Origin: Metaphire vulgaris
Lineage: Eukaryota; Annelida; Clitellata; Crassiclitellata; Megascolecidae
Length of the DNA stretch: 64,000 bases
Assembly (NCBI GenBank): GCA_018105865.1
Contig: CM030848.1
Coordinates: forward strand, 10,043,801-10,107,800
Direction of reading: 5' to 3'
Shown here: positions 1-26,200 of the stretch, one piece after another
How the letters are laid out: each line of letters begins with the position of its first letter
Numbering within the stretch: the first letter of the stretch is position 1
Program-made: the position numbers and the translations under genes
The notes under the pieces: model-generated
Databases searched by the model: none
What the model saw: the letters and a program-made list of their open reading frames with translations, nothing else
Told to the model about the DNA's origin: nothing

Positions 1-70
1 CAATGATAATGTAAGTCGGCCTAACACGCTCAGAAAAACCAATGATAACAAGAATGTTAGAGGTAGAGAC

Positions 71-239
71 CAGTGTTTTATCCGGAACCCAGGCCTGGGG
101 GATGACTTGACTGGAGGGGAGGAGACACAATTCAATGCAAAAATTTGTGTCAGCGCTTTTTTAAAATGTGGGTGGCGGTGGGAAGAAATTTTGAGGTTGA
201 GGGATTTTCCCTTAACACGCCTGCATGGATAAAGCATTG
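71..239. mobile_element. hAT-type MITE with 8-bp target duplication
   Basis: The element begins CAGTGTTTTATCC and ends with the inverted form GGATAAAGCATTG. It is flanked by perfect 8-bp direct repeats GTAGAGAC at 63-70 and 240-247. CA-starting terminal inverted repeats plus 8-bp duplications are the mark of the hAT superfamily. It is 169 bp and has no coding capacity. A related copy lies at about 41852-42048 and a fragment at about 55075-55140. Confidence 0.85.
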
Positions 240-589
240 GTAGAGACATGATTGTCATTCGTTTTCGATACCTGCCAACCTTTGTCTAACGCTGTCTGAC
301 GTACCGTACGACAATTGAACTGTCCCGATGTCCAATCCTCGTAGGGCCTAATTACTTTAGATGCGAATCTCCGTCGACACTTAACGAATATTAAAACGAA
401 GCACCTGAAGACAGGAGACACACAATTAGAGCTAAAAGCGGGTTTAATTGCTGGCAATCGATGTCGCAATTGGTTTACTAAGAAGGCATCACTGGCGAGT
501 GGCGATGCAAGAAAATGTAGCTTCAACTGGCTGCAAAATAACAGAACGTCTGTTTAGTAGAAATGTTCCGATGCCTCGTTTGAGAAAGA

Positions 590-1009
<420 letters not shown>

Positions 1010-1133
1010 CTAAGTAGATGGCAAACTACTGTCATTGCAGTTTTAAAGATGCGGTAGACCTACCTGTATAGCGGCACCTCCAATGCATATAATAGCACAT
1101 TTTGCCCAAACGCTTGCTAAGACACAGACTATA

Positions 1134-1169
<36 letters not shown>

Positions 1170-1767
1170 TTTGCAAGGTTAAGAAAAATGGCTACAGTAC
1201 AGTATAGGTCCATAGGCTACACGATTAACATCTGTTTTATTGTGACTTATGTATTAACGTATTAATTGCTGAAATCAGCGTATTGACAGGATGTAGGTCT
1301 ACGAATAATATTGCTGGAGGAATTATATTATTCTGTTGAGTAATATTAGCTTATACTTATTATGGCAGCAGGCACAACTGTAAGCCATTCAAACTCACAG
1401 CTTCCAAGCTTCCATTTGGTGTTAAAGGACACAACTATGATGGACTATTCTGTCTTTGATGATGTTATCATGTTAGTTACATATTGTAAGCAATGTTTGT
1501 TTATATACATGTATATATGCGTGTATATATTATATACACATGTATATATATGTATATATATATAATGGAAACTGATACTCATGGATGATGGTGCTAAGGC
1601 CAGAGCATATTAGTAGTTTTAACTCGGCCTCGGGGCTTCATTTGGCGACAGTGTATCCGCGTCTATGACCGCGGATGCTTTTTTCTCTCCTCCATTACGC
1701 GGCGGCAGTAAATGCGCGTTGCGATGAAACTAAAGCGTCGCTCGCGTCTCCCTCTTATTAGATTAAG

Positions 1768-1848
<81 letters not shown>

Positions 1849-2014
1849 CAGAGAGACAGACAGACAGAGAGACAGAGAGACAGACAGAGACAGAGACAGA
1901 GACAGAGACAGAGACAGAGACAGAGACAGAGACAGAGACAGAGACAGAGAGACAGAGACAGAGAGAGAGAGACAGAGACAGACAGACAGACAGAGGGAGA
2001 GGGAGAGAGAGAGA
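1768..2014. repeat. Composite (GA)n/(GACAGA)n microsatellite
   Basis: A pure GA tract at about 1768-1840 grades into GACA and then GACAGA periodic sequence up to about 2014. It has the same architecture as the array at 594-1004. Confidence 0.93.
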
Positions 2015-2310
2015 TGTTGGCGTCATCGGCGGCCTGTATATAGTGCGTCCCCAGAACGGCTTCCGTGCGTCGAGTCCTCCATCATCTGTCCGAACAACGG
2101 GACGTGACCTGCGCTGTTGCGGGGTCACCGGGTCATCATAGAGGCATCGGTGATGCATTGGTTCGTGGAAAATGAATAAATTTTAATTCACTATATGAAT
2201 TCTTATTCATTCTTCGTAGACCGCGCTTTGGAATTTCCGGGTCGGGAATTCATTACCAATGGATCCCCTATCACTTCGTAGGCATATAGGCCTATAGGCT
2301 AACGTCCACT

Positions 2311-2480
2311 TCATCATCTTTCAGACCCGGTCTTAAAGCACACCTGTTTGGCTTGGAATATCATCCTTAGATTGCTCCCCCGCTGTTACTTATCTTTCCG
2401 GATTGACCTGGCTCTAATTCAATTTGGATGTGATGCGCCATTCGGCAGGGTTATTTCTAGGATTATAAATTTGAGTGGCG
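2311..2480 (+). mobile_element. LINE 3'-end fragment (L2/CR1-like)
   Basis: The segment shares its core with the copies at about 25610-25938 and 15848-16020: a stretch coding for the end of a reverse-transcriptase ORF (FKxxLKTHLF-type), then a conserved non-coding tail containing the gcgcCATnGGC... block. It is 5'-truncated, as usual for target-primed LINE insertions. Confidence 0.6.
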
Positions 2481-3335
2481 TTGATGATATATTCTGGGGG
2501 TCCCCTCTCTCCCCTTATGGCGAGCGATAGCATCTTAGCTGCACCATAATGAGGGGTGTTGCTCTCAGATGGGGGGATGCTGGGGGTGTTAGGGACCTGC
2601 CGAACTAGGCGGCCGACTATAGGGCGGCATATTTCTGTGGGGCGACAGTAAACGATACGCAAAATTGAAAAATATAAATATTAAAAATGCCGCCCTTTAT
2701 AATAATAATGTGATTTAAAGATAAAAGTGGTTTAGGAGGTTAAGTAAGCCTGTATGAAAACCACTGTAGTAACTTTCCACATCCAATAATTAACCTGGAA
2801 GGCATTGACTTTGTCGCGTGCTTCCAGAACATGTGAGTGATCAGGACTGTCAGGCCCTTGCACAGACTGATTTAAGCTACCCAAACTATTTAGGCTAGGT
2901 CCTACGCTGTTCGCAAGATAGGTTAAGCTAATCTAGATGGCAAGTTATGGTTGGAGTACGCACGTTGCCCGGGGGGTTTGGGGGTTGAACCCCCAGCTAA
3001 CTTTGCAACCCTCACAAAAATCGCATATCGGTTACATGCAGTCTCTGTCATCCATTGAATTTCAGTCCTCAACCCCCCCTCCCCCAGCTCAAATTTCACA
3101 ACTCCAACACTGCTGGCAACCCATATCTCATCTCCAAACAACAGCTGGATTATGCTCATTTTTGTAAGTAAGTAATCGACTTTCTCAGTAAATGCATAAA
3201 TGCACATTTAGAAATATTATAAAAGTTTTCTTTGGCCTATTCGCGGACTCTTGGCACTTTGCCGCGCACCACTAGAGTGCCGCGGATCTCTGGTGGTCCG
3301 CGGACCACAGATTGAAAGCCTCTGCTCTAAAAGTG

Positions 3336-3378
<43 letters not shown>

Positions 3379-3536
3379 GATCTCCGTTGTTCTAATAATA
3401 AATATTATTATTATAAGTAATGAGATTATTATTATTATTACCATATTATATGTGATTATATAATATGTGATTATGCGAACGAATGGGCATAGTGGGTTTT
3501 TTATACAGGTCAGACCCTCCTGAACCACTCTAAGCC

Positions 3537-3632
<96 letters not shown>
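3336..3632. repeat. Two (TTA)n arrays around a SINE-tail fragment
   Basis: Arrays of TTA at about 3336-3378 and 3538-3632 bracket a short unique segment. That segment includes a degraded copy of the SINE-tail motif (bases about 3500-3535, ...ccactctaagcc...), and the second array starts directly after it. A 28-bp sequence at 3377-3404, at the edge of the first array, recurs exactly at 3733-3760 in the DDX3 leader. Confidence 0.8.
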
Positions 3633-3634
<2 letters not shown>

Positions 3635-3684
3635 GGAGACAACGAATGAACCATAGAATTTAAGAAATCGTAGACGTTACAGGA

Positions 3685-3789
3685 GTCACGTGACTGGGGT
3701 GGCCGCCATTTGCTGCGCTCAACTGAGGAAAGTTGATCTCCGTTGTTCTAATAATAAATAAGAAAACGGAGACGCAACCGAAGGGGAAA
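3685..3789 (+). promoter_or_regulatory. Candidate DDX3 promoter and 5' leader
   Basis: About 100 bp upstream of the DDX3 start codon is GTCACGTGAC (3685-3694), a perfect palindrome containing the CACGTG E-box bound by USF/Myc-type factors. Eight bases later comes GCCGCCATT (3702-3710), which fits the YY1 consensus often found at initiators of housekeeping genes. The leader also has an inverted repeat, TCTCCGTT near 3738 and AACGGAGA near 3765, that could form a small hairpin. No TATA box is apparent. This fits a TATA-less housekeeping promoter; the factor assignments are inferred from motif only. Confidence 0.55.
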
Positions 3790-16731
<12,942 letters not shown>

Positions 16732-19700
16732 AGGCATTGGATTCCATTAAACTTCTTCTTGCTGTGCGGAGAAGTCGTGGTAGCAGTTTGATTTAGTCTT
16801 TGTGTGATGGTTTAGATATTTTGTCATCACAAGTAGTTCATCGTTATATTATTACGATTACTATTACTGCTACTGCTAATACTACTATCATCAATAAGTA
16901 GTGTTTGCTATTTACAATTTTGGTATTGTGTTGACGGCAAGTGTAATTGGATTTCATGGTTTTTTCCTGAACAAGTTTTGATTTTAAAAAATTGCGGCTG
17001 AAGTTTAAGTTTCGATCTTGACTATTTCTAATTTATTAAATAAAATATTTTGATCAACTGATTGTTAAGGCAATGTAGTTTGCCTGTTCACCCGTAGCAG
17101 TTAAGCAGTTTATGACTTTGGTTTTGCCTGGTGATACTCTCCAGATGTATTTGTAACGATTTCTTGTGGTTAGAAAAGTTATTTTGAGTGATTTGAAACT
17201 GACATTTAGTTTTCTGATTTTTTCATGATGCCTGAGACAGCAACCCTTGTTGAGGCGCACGTCACTGTTTTGCGGATTTGCAAGTATGTTTAAATTCTCC
17301 TATAGTATACCTTAGTTATATTTTGTCTATTTCCTTGTCAATAGATTCAATTTGGTCTGAGGTGTAGTATTAATATTATTAAAGAGTTTTGCCCAATATT
17401 GTGATTATGCTGCTTCTGTAGGATATTTTATTTGATCTGTATTGTGCTATTATGCCACTTTAATTATATGTAATTGGTCATTTTGTCATTGTTGCTACTT
17501 TGTGCTGACATATTGAGTAAATATGATTGGAAGCATTGTAAAATTTTTGATAAAATTCATGGGAAATGAAAATTTTTTAGCACTTATATACAGCAACAGC
17601 AAATTCTTTTTTATATTTGTTACAATTTGCTGGATTAAGGATATGCATGTGCTTTATTTTGAGTATTTTGATCGTTTTCACGCGATGTCAGTTGTGCTGC
17701 ATCGGTCTTGGTAAAGTATTTACCATGAACTTTTTGGCCAAATTGTCACTAAGATCTTAGACGTATGAACTTAATGTTCCAGCTATGTGTACCAGCTATG
17801 TGTACCATGAGTATACACAGACTGTTTATACTGTTGCATTATTGAAAATGCACATTTTACAAATTTACTGTGTATATTCAAGGATGCTTGGTACTGCTGT
17901 TTTGTGTTTTTGCATTTAAATTATAATAATCTGGGAGTTCAGCTGGCTAAGATATAATCATAAATTCTGTTTGGTCTTCTATATGGACTGTTCCTAAATC
18001 AAACAAGGCAGATTGCCTCTGTGTGTTTGTAAACTTATTTCAAAAATATGGCTTGTTTTATAAAAAGGCTTCTATTAATAGATTTATTTAAAACATCTGT
18101 GACCAGACGATTGGATGCTTAGCTGGTGAGCCTGTTGTTTCTGTGCTTCGTTACTCAGTATTGTTATTCAGGGCAGTTTCTCAAGTGAGAACTTTTGATG
18201 AACGATTCACTTATTATCTGTCATTTCGTAGTATAATTAATTGCTCTGTGAATGCATTTTAGTATTTTCATTTAGGGATTTGCATTTTGATATTATAGGT
18301 TCCGTTTTTTCCTGTTTTGATTGTGTTTATTAGGTGGGCTGTTATTGCTACTACTTTTTAAAAGTTGTTTGCGGTTAAATGAATGAGGATTTTGCGGACG
18401 CCTGTTAGGCACTGATTGCTTCATCCGATAAGATCGCTATTTAAAGATTTAAGCAGACTTCCTTTGTCTGAGATGGACACTAGGTGCTTGACACTAGTAA
18501 GCTATAGAATGCATACGGCATGCTGACTATGTGATGCTGTAGTCACCAGCATTGTAATTCATCTTTGTTTGGTATAATAACATAATTTTAACGGTTAGCC
18601 TATCTCGAAGTAATTGTTAGTCTGCAAGAGAGCAGACTGACTGTAACAGTTAATCTTCACTTTATATAGGATACTTTGACATTTAGTGATGCCTTTTAAT
18701 TTTGAAGAAAAAAATTACAAGTTAATGAAAATGTCATGGAATGACATTTTTAATGAATGACAATGAATCCTTGCTGAATATTGTTGTTGCAGTTGGCATT
18801 GCATGGTTCTCTGTGGTAATCGAGGCAGCATGTTGATGAGTTACTGTAATTCCACGAGATTGTATATACGTGTACATATTTGTGTGTATCTGTTAAATTA
18901 ATGGCATGAATTTAACACAATGATAAATAATAACTGATGCATTCCTTATGGTCATTTAGTTTTCTAGTCATTGTGCAAATTTGAATGTACGATAATTTTG
19001 TCACATTTAATTTTGTATAAATGACTGGTTGCATTCTTCTGGGCATTAGCATCGTTCAAAAGAATCTGAAATTATTTAATGCAATTTTTGTTAAAGGTGC
19101 TACAGAATGCGCCAACATATCAGTTTTCATTGTCTTCAACTAGGTTTCAAAAGTATATTTTAATATTTCACAAATTATTGTATTCTTGCATATTACATGA
19201 ACATGGCACACTTTGCATTACTGTATATACTCTGATCTCGTGTGTAATACATAATTCGTTGCTAAACATGTTTAGCTGATTTTGTGCGGATTGTTGCTTT
19301 AACAGTTGAGCTAGTAATGACTAATGACAGGTATTATATATCTATTCTAGGATCCTGTCCCACTGGTGGTCAGTTTTTACAAAAATGCATTGCTTTCTGT
19401 GTTGTATTCTATGTTTTTGCATAGATTTTCTATTAAAAGAAAATCAGTTTCATTTTGCACGTTATATCGTTTGTAGCTTTGTATTAGCCTTGCATTTGAA
19501 ATTCCCGAGCAAATGGCATTTTAGCAAAATTTCTTTTAACGATTTGGCAAGACAGAAGAAATAATTTTGTTATGTATGATGCACTGTATATCTTTCTGCT
19601 GAAATAGCCATTTCAAAGAGTCAGTCATTTTATTGGTTGATGGAATTTCATGTACATTCTGCGTGTTAGGGGTTTTTGGATCTCATTTTACTTGTCATTT

Positions 19701-19803
19701 CCGCACGTGTGTGCTGTCACGATTACCAATGCAGAGGAGAACATGCCAGTGTTGTTTGTCGAGCTAGTGAATTTACTTCAAGGCATGAACTGTGATATTT
19801 TGC

Positions 19804-19845
19804 AATAAATCTCAGTGATGCTGTTTATTTTGTTATTTGTGACTG
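19804..19845 (+). terminator. Candidate DDX3 polyadenylation site
   Basis: AATAAA at 19804-19809 is followed by tgatgctgtttattttgtta-type T/GT-rich sequence, the usual downstream element. It would give a 3' UTR of about 3.1 kb. An earlier AATAAA at 17039-17044 would give about 0.3 kb. Both may be used; sequence alone cannot choose. Confidence 0.4.
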
Positions 19846-22791
19846 GATCTTTGAAGAATGAATGCACTAAAATTACCATATACTGAATGAATTAATATAC
19901 AAAGTGAGCTATTGTGCATTAACCCTTCTGTGACTGTGCACAAAATACTTGGTAGAATGCATATACGAGGAGACCGAAATGCAGATTGAAGAGATTTATT
20001 ATATTCAGTGTGTTTTATGGTTTTGAATTTGAACTACTAGTGATTCACAGCAGAAAATTTTCATTTTGATTGTGCTCTAATAGCAGGTTTGTTAACAATA
20101 TTATATAGTATCTTTGGCAAAATATGAATGTCTAATTTGTTCAAGTTGTCATAAATGATAATTAGCAGTAAATGATTTTGAAGTGTTCAAGCAAAGTTAA
20201 AATACATTCATGAACAGTGATTTTACATGGTTATAAGTAACTGTTATTTATAAAACAACTTTTTGTGCATGGTAATGAGGGTTATGATTTCTATAAAATG
20301 TATGCAATTTCAATTTTTAGAGGTTGGTGAACTCTCTAGTGGCTGAAGCAGAATAAAATAATCAAGAGCTAGTGTCACGAAAAGATGTAAAGTATTAAAC
20401 TTTGAATTGTTCATGTGATGGAGAATGCAGTTTATATTATTGACTGCTGATCAGTTTTTGTGTTGGCACAGAATTTTGTAATTGAAATGTAAGCATGCCA
20501 GTGTATGACCTAGTGTATAGCTAAATAAATTGCCAAAAAAGGTTAGCTAAAGATTACTATTCCAAACGAATTGTAGGCAATAAGTTGAATAATGGTTAAC
20601 AGTGAAGTGCTAAAATGCAAGTACAATATTATAAAATGCTAACATCTTTTATTAGGCTAGGGTGAGACTGTCGAACGCTTTGATTCCTGATGATCATTAT
20701 TTGCTTTTGTTCAAATTTCTGTTCTTGAAAACAAAATGTTCTCTATTCCATTCTCTCCATTGTATTGATGAGGGTACAAAACTGTCAAGTCTTCTTTAAA
20801 CTTTGACTTTTTGACGTTAATAGCCCATTCCATGAAATTGTGTTATGCAATCTATGGCAATGTTTTGTCCAGAAATGAAGGTATTTAACCTGTTGGATTG
20901 ATATCTTGTAAATGATTAAGTAGCTGCTTATGTTAGAAGATTGAAAGAGAATGAATGATGAGCAACAACTTGATGACAAAGCTGCAAATAGAAGATATTA
21001 CCAACATAGTAATGAGCAGACCAAGTGTATTTGGACATTTTGAGATAACATAATTTGATGACTAGGTAACTGGTTGAATGTCATTGAACATAAGAGGAAA
21101 ATGACAATTATAACTTGTTTGAAAATATTGCGTAAGGTGAAGATGATGATCAAGGTAGAAAATTATGGAGGAGGCAAAATCTGATAGGCTCATTAACTTG
21201 CAAATCTGGAAAGCAATCAGTGATGTTTGTTGGCCCTGATGTGTTTTCCATGTGAATGTTTTAGAATTACTGATAGACTAGATTCTGTACCATGAAAGCT
21301 AATGTATCACATGGTATGCTATTATGCTTTGGTTTAAATTGTCAACAAGTTGCATTTTGCCTTTTATTCAATTTGTGTTTGCAACTGGGAGATTGGCAAT
21401 AAACTGCACAGGATGTGACTCATTGTAGGAAGTAAATTTAAAAATTGACCATTTATTTGGTTAAGTTTTTGAACAGTATGTGGGTGAAAAACTTAATTTT
21501 AGTATAATGTTGCATTAGCTGATAGTATAATGTTGCATTAGCCGATAGTAAATGAAGCCAGGAAGTGTTAAAGATGATGGAACCTTGCTGCTGCCATTTC
21601 ATTTTTGATTTCATTTTATGTGCATTTATGTGTTTGTAATTGATTTTTGAAAATTCCTGATGACAAGCATGTCTGCAAGCAATGAATAGCTTTTCAGCTT
21701 GCCACATTCCTTAATTATAATTCTGTTTGGTTTAGAATTTCATTTTCTATATATCCAAATTATTATAAACAGTGACACTGAGTTGGTTATTAAATAGGCC
21801 ACACATTCTGTGTCTGTATTTGCTGTTAACTGTATGCTAATAAATGGGAAAATGTGTTTGATGACTGTTGTATTAATTAATTTATCTTTTACAATAAGGT
21901 TAACACAACTGTACTGTACTGGTAATTTATGATTTGTGCTGACCTTGGCTATACCATAAAACGAAGATTTTAGGGTGTCGACTAATTTGGATGAATAAAA
22001 ACATTTAATCAAAAGCAGTAAATAAAACACAACATATATTTGACCCATTAGATCAGAACAACACATATTTAAGAAGTGCTTCTTAACCAGATATATCTAT
22101 AGTCAACATTTTCATCTTAAATAAAAGAATAAAATAGCAACACTAGAATATCCATTATTTACAAGATCTGTTATTGATAATTTAAAAAATAATAATTTGT
22201 GGGATACACTTATAGAAGAATGTAAACTTCAAACAGTTTTGTTTTCAGCTTTCATATCATCCCAGAGGTCTCTTGCTGTCTTGAGTTTTGAAAGTTATTT
22301 TGTTGATAAGGATGTTGATTTACCAAAAAATGTGCAAGCAATTTATATGACCTTCGTGTACCTTGCTACTATTATAGAATTGGTAAAGACTTATGAAACT
22401 AGCAAAATATGTAATAGAACACAAGAAAACAGATTTTCCTAAGACATTCACTATGCAAATATTCAAGTCTGCAGTAGTTTGGTCATTTTCTAGCAAATTC
22501 AGACTGCAAGTCAACTACTGGCAAATGCAAGCTGCCCTGTCGGTGCCATTCTTTGCTACAAAATGGGGACCTGGAAAGGTCAACAACGGTTACAGTTGCT
22601 GTTAATTAGACATTGTCATTTTAGCAAGTTACTAAAACAGTAATGTATGCACAGTTAAGGGCCCCAGAAAGTTTACCCTCAAGAGGCAGTATATGCCCCT
22701 TAATGTTTACAGAAAGTGGTACTGTACTTGGGTCCAACTGAACTGATGTCACTATTGGCGTAATTTTATTTTTTGAGATGACTGTTTACGC

Positions 22792-23135
22792 CAGCGGTTC
22801 TCAACCTGTGGGTCGCGACCCCCAAGGGGGTCGAATAACGATTTACTAGGGGTCGCCCGAGACCATCAGAAATATGGGATTGTCTCTTTTATTGTTATTG
22901 TACAAAATTTCCACAGTGGTAGTTACGACGTACTAGTTGTTTTACTATAATTGTCATTCGAGGATAGACATGGAGACAATTAAATAATAACGATTTTGAA
23001 CATTTTAATTGTCGTAGCATTATTATTTTTTAGCAGCTTACATTGTGAACGAAAATAATTTTACCGTTGGGGGTCGCCACATAATGGGGAATTGAATTAA
23101 AAGGGTCGCGGCACTATAAAGGTTGAGAACCGCTG
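22792..23135. mobile_element. hAT MITE with perfect 8-bp duplication
   Basis: Ends CAGCGGTTCTCAACCTGTGG and the inverted GGTTGAGAACCGCTG, with 8-bp direct repeats GTTTACGC at 22784-22791 and 23136-23143. The GGTTCTCAACCTGTGGGTCGCGACCCC type of terminus is widespread among animal hAT-derived MITEs. It is 344 bp and non-coding. It lies about 120 bp beyond the CCDC39 stop codon, in or just past the 3' UTR. Confidence 0.93.
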
Positions 23136-23257
23136 GTTTACGCCATAGGAAATGTACACCATTCCATAATGAATTGTAGACATATTTAAAAAAATCAATG
23201 CTAATAGGAGCCTTGAAAGATTCTAAGCATAAATCAGAAACAGCAGTTATTAAATTT

Positions 23258-26200
23258 CTATTTTGCAGAGGATAGACGACCTTTATGCAGCTGACTTTTC
23301 TTAACTGCTGGCAAAGTGTGTTCAGCAGTTGTCTTTTCTTCAAGGCTGAGATTAGACTTGCATCTGAAGCTGCTTCTGCTGCTGCAAGTGCTTCTACTGC
23401 TGCAAGTGCTTCTGCTGCTGCAAATGCTTCTACTGCCGCAAATCATTGCAGATGAACTGCGTCGTTGGGGCAACAAGAGTCCAGCCTGTCCAAGAAACAT
23501 TAACAAGCAAAATAAACAAATCAAAATTATGCAAAAATGTTTTCTACAGTGGACACCTCACTTTAAATTGCACTTTCTTTTTATGCAATACAGATATGAT
23601 GAAGTTATCTATAAATAAAAGAAAGAAATTAACCTGCAAGCATAATTCACTCTTAACAGTATTGATCTCTGGATATATCTCAGCTACTTTATCCAATTCC
23701 TTCAGTGCATTCCTGTTCATTTCACGCAGCACTCGAACCATGATATCAATCTAATTGAGTAAAGATAAATTATATTATATATATATAATATATATATATA
23801 TACACATAATATATATGTATATAGCCGCACACAATTTCTATATGTCTACGGACAATTTTTTCATAAGTCCCTCGGGAACAAAGTACTGAGGGCAAAAAAA
23901 AAAAAAAAAAAATATGCATGTACTGTATGTGTATATATAACAACAGCATGGTCTAAAGTGGCTTAAGACATTACTGCCTGTGTGAGAGCCACTAGAGCAC
24001 TAACAGACTTGAACCTCGTTCCATCAGCCCACTGTTCCAGCACATAGTCCACTCTGCTATCTTTTGCCCCCTTACACATGTATATACACATGAAATATTT
24101 ATTGCAACACAAAGAATGTTAATGAATTAAATTATCCAAGTTATTTTATACACTAAACAAAATCCCATTCAAACATAACCACACTAAGCAACAAATGAGA
24201 TAGCAATAGTTCTACAAATATTACCTCCTCTGGCAATTCGTGTATGCCTTTAGTTGCAGCTCTAACTTCACGCAGTAATCGCTTGTTCTACATTCACACA
24301 TCAAAAACTAAATGGCAAATATGTGCTAATTAAGTTTAACCGCAAGTCTGTACATCATATACGAGATGGTAAGCATTACTGAATGAACAAATGCCAGCCT
24401 AAGAGGTGGTCTGATAATGAATGCTGCAGAATATGAAATATTTACTGAGAATTAAAAGACTCTAAAAATATGCTAAAAATATAGCTGTGAAGGTTAAAGA
24501 CAGAGGATAACAAAACAATCACCTGCTGATCAGTTCTCTTTAACCTCTCCTGACTGCAATCAGCTTCTCTTTTGGCCTGACAGAATTTTTTCTAAGCATC
24601 AATATTGAAAAACATGAGGATAAAACACAAATGTCTGAAAAAGGAGCATAAAAACTGATTACCAGTACATCACAGACATTTTAACAAAAAATGCAGTCAT
24701 ATCAAAGTGCACCACATCTAATTTGCTATCTGGTTCTCTATCTAATAAATAATGGAATAGTATTTTGGTGTCTATATTGCACTGGATCAAGAAAATGCTA
24801 TCCTAAACATAAATAAGCAAGAATATGTAGCATATGTTAAAATTTGCACTCTGCAACATATGTTAAAACTTAACGTTGCAAAATATGAAATAATCTATCA
24901 GTTTAAACAGTTTTCAGATTTGTACCATCATAATTATTTCTTCTTTAGACAATTGCATTCGTATCTTGAATATTTGAAGCTGTATATGGTATATAGTGAT
25001 TCATAGGGAAAGCAGGTTTTGGACAGAGACTGCTTCTCTTCTCTTGCATCATTTCCTATATCTTAAAGATTATTTGCTAGGATGCAATTATTTTCAAAAT
25101 AAGAATAAAATTTCAGCTGCAACAAACCTGTTTTTCTTTCACTGTTCCAGACAATGATTCCATCTCTTCACGCAAGTCTACTATTGTTCTACAGACAACC
25201 TATACAGATTGTTAATAGAACTCATAAAGTTGAGACAATAAAATAACATACAATTTGATTTGATTTAATCTATGATTTCCATTAGTTATGTATTGTTACC
25301 AATACCTAAATTCTGTTAAAATACAAAAAGGAACTAGTAAATTTTGTAGGTTCTGTAAAAACTAAACATTGAAAAGTGCTTTGATTCCAATAGTGGTTGA
25401 ATGTTCTAATCTGGTTCAACTGGTTGTGATAGAAAAACAAGCCAGGGAAAGTATCATCATCATCATCATGTTCTCTGTCCTGAAACAGGTTCAGGAAAAG
25501 TGTACTGTACAAAAAGCAATGAAAAAAGAAATTGGCTTGTATTAAATTGAAGAATCTGTTGTCTTCAAGTCTTAAATAATACAGCAAGAAATGGCAAATA
25601 CCTACTAATCATTCCACTAGGTATTCGGCAGGATCTTCATTTGTCGTTCCTTACTCTCGCACATTCATTGGCACTAGTTGTTTCTCAGTGTGCATCCCTA
25701 AGCTCTGGAATTCACTACCAACATCACTTCGCATAACTAATAACTTATCATCTTTCATATCTGGCCTTAAAACACATCTCTTTGACGGCTTATCCCCCTT
25801 AGATTGCTCTCCCGCCGTTTCGGACTGATCTTTCTGGCTTGACCTGGCTCTAATGCTATTTGGATTTGGTGTGCCATCGGCTGATGCCCTGGGCATTATG
25901 ATAGTGGCGCTATAGAAGTTGATTGATTGATTGAAATACAATAACTGTTACCTTGTTGTTATCTCTAACTTCGGCAATCTGTTTTCGTTTTTGCCTCAGT
26001 TTTAACATAAGAGAAGTCAGCTGTCTTTCCAACTGCTGCATCTCTTGCATTGCTACATCTTGGCAAGTAAAACAATTCAGTTGAACAAATATTACTGACT
26101 TTCCTCTTTTGAACAACATTAATCAACTGCAATGCTTGTCAATGTGTCATTGTGCTTCAATGTGTTTCGATGCAAATGTCTCCATAATCTCCACAAAATT

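Larger units (their letters stand above)
16732..23257. other. DDX3 3' UTR candidate and intergenic DNA to CCDC39
   Basis: About 6.5 kb of AT-rich sequence with no recognisable gene. From 16732 to about 22,700 it is unusually free of the transposons and microsatellites that crowd the rest of the window, which suggests transcribed or constrained sequence such as a long DDX3 3' UTR. AATAAA signals occur at 17039, 19804, 20352 and 20524. The one at 19804 is followed within about 10-40 bp by T/GT-rich sequence, a good polyadenylation context. Short frames at 22197-22605 resemble nothing I know. A hAT MITE sits at 22792-23135. Confidence 0.5.

Noticed and set aside
22197..22605. Small overlapping open frames between DDX3 and CCDC39
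   Set aside because: AT-rich, no recognisable domain, overlapping on both strands; more likely chance frames.
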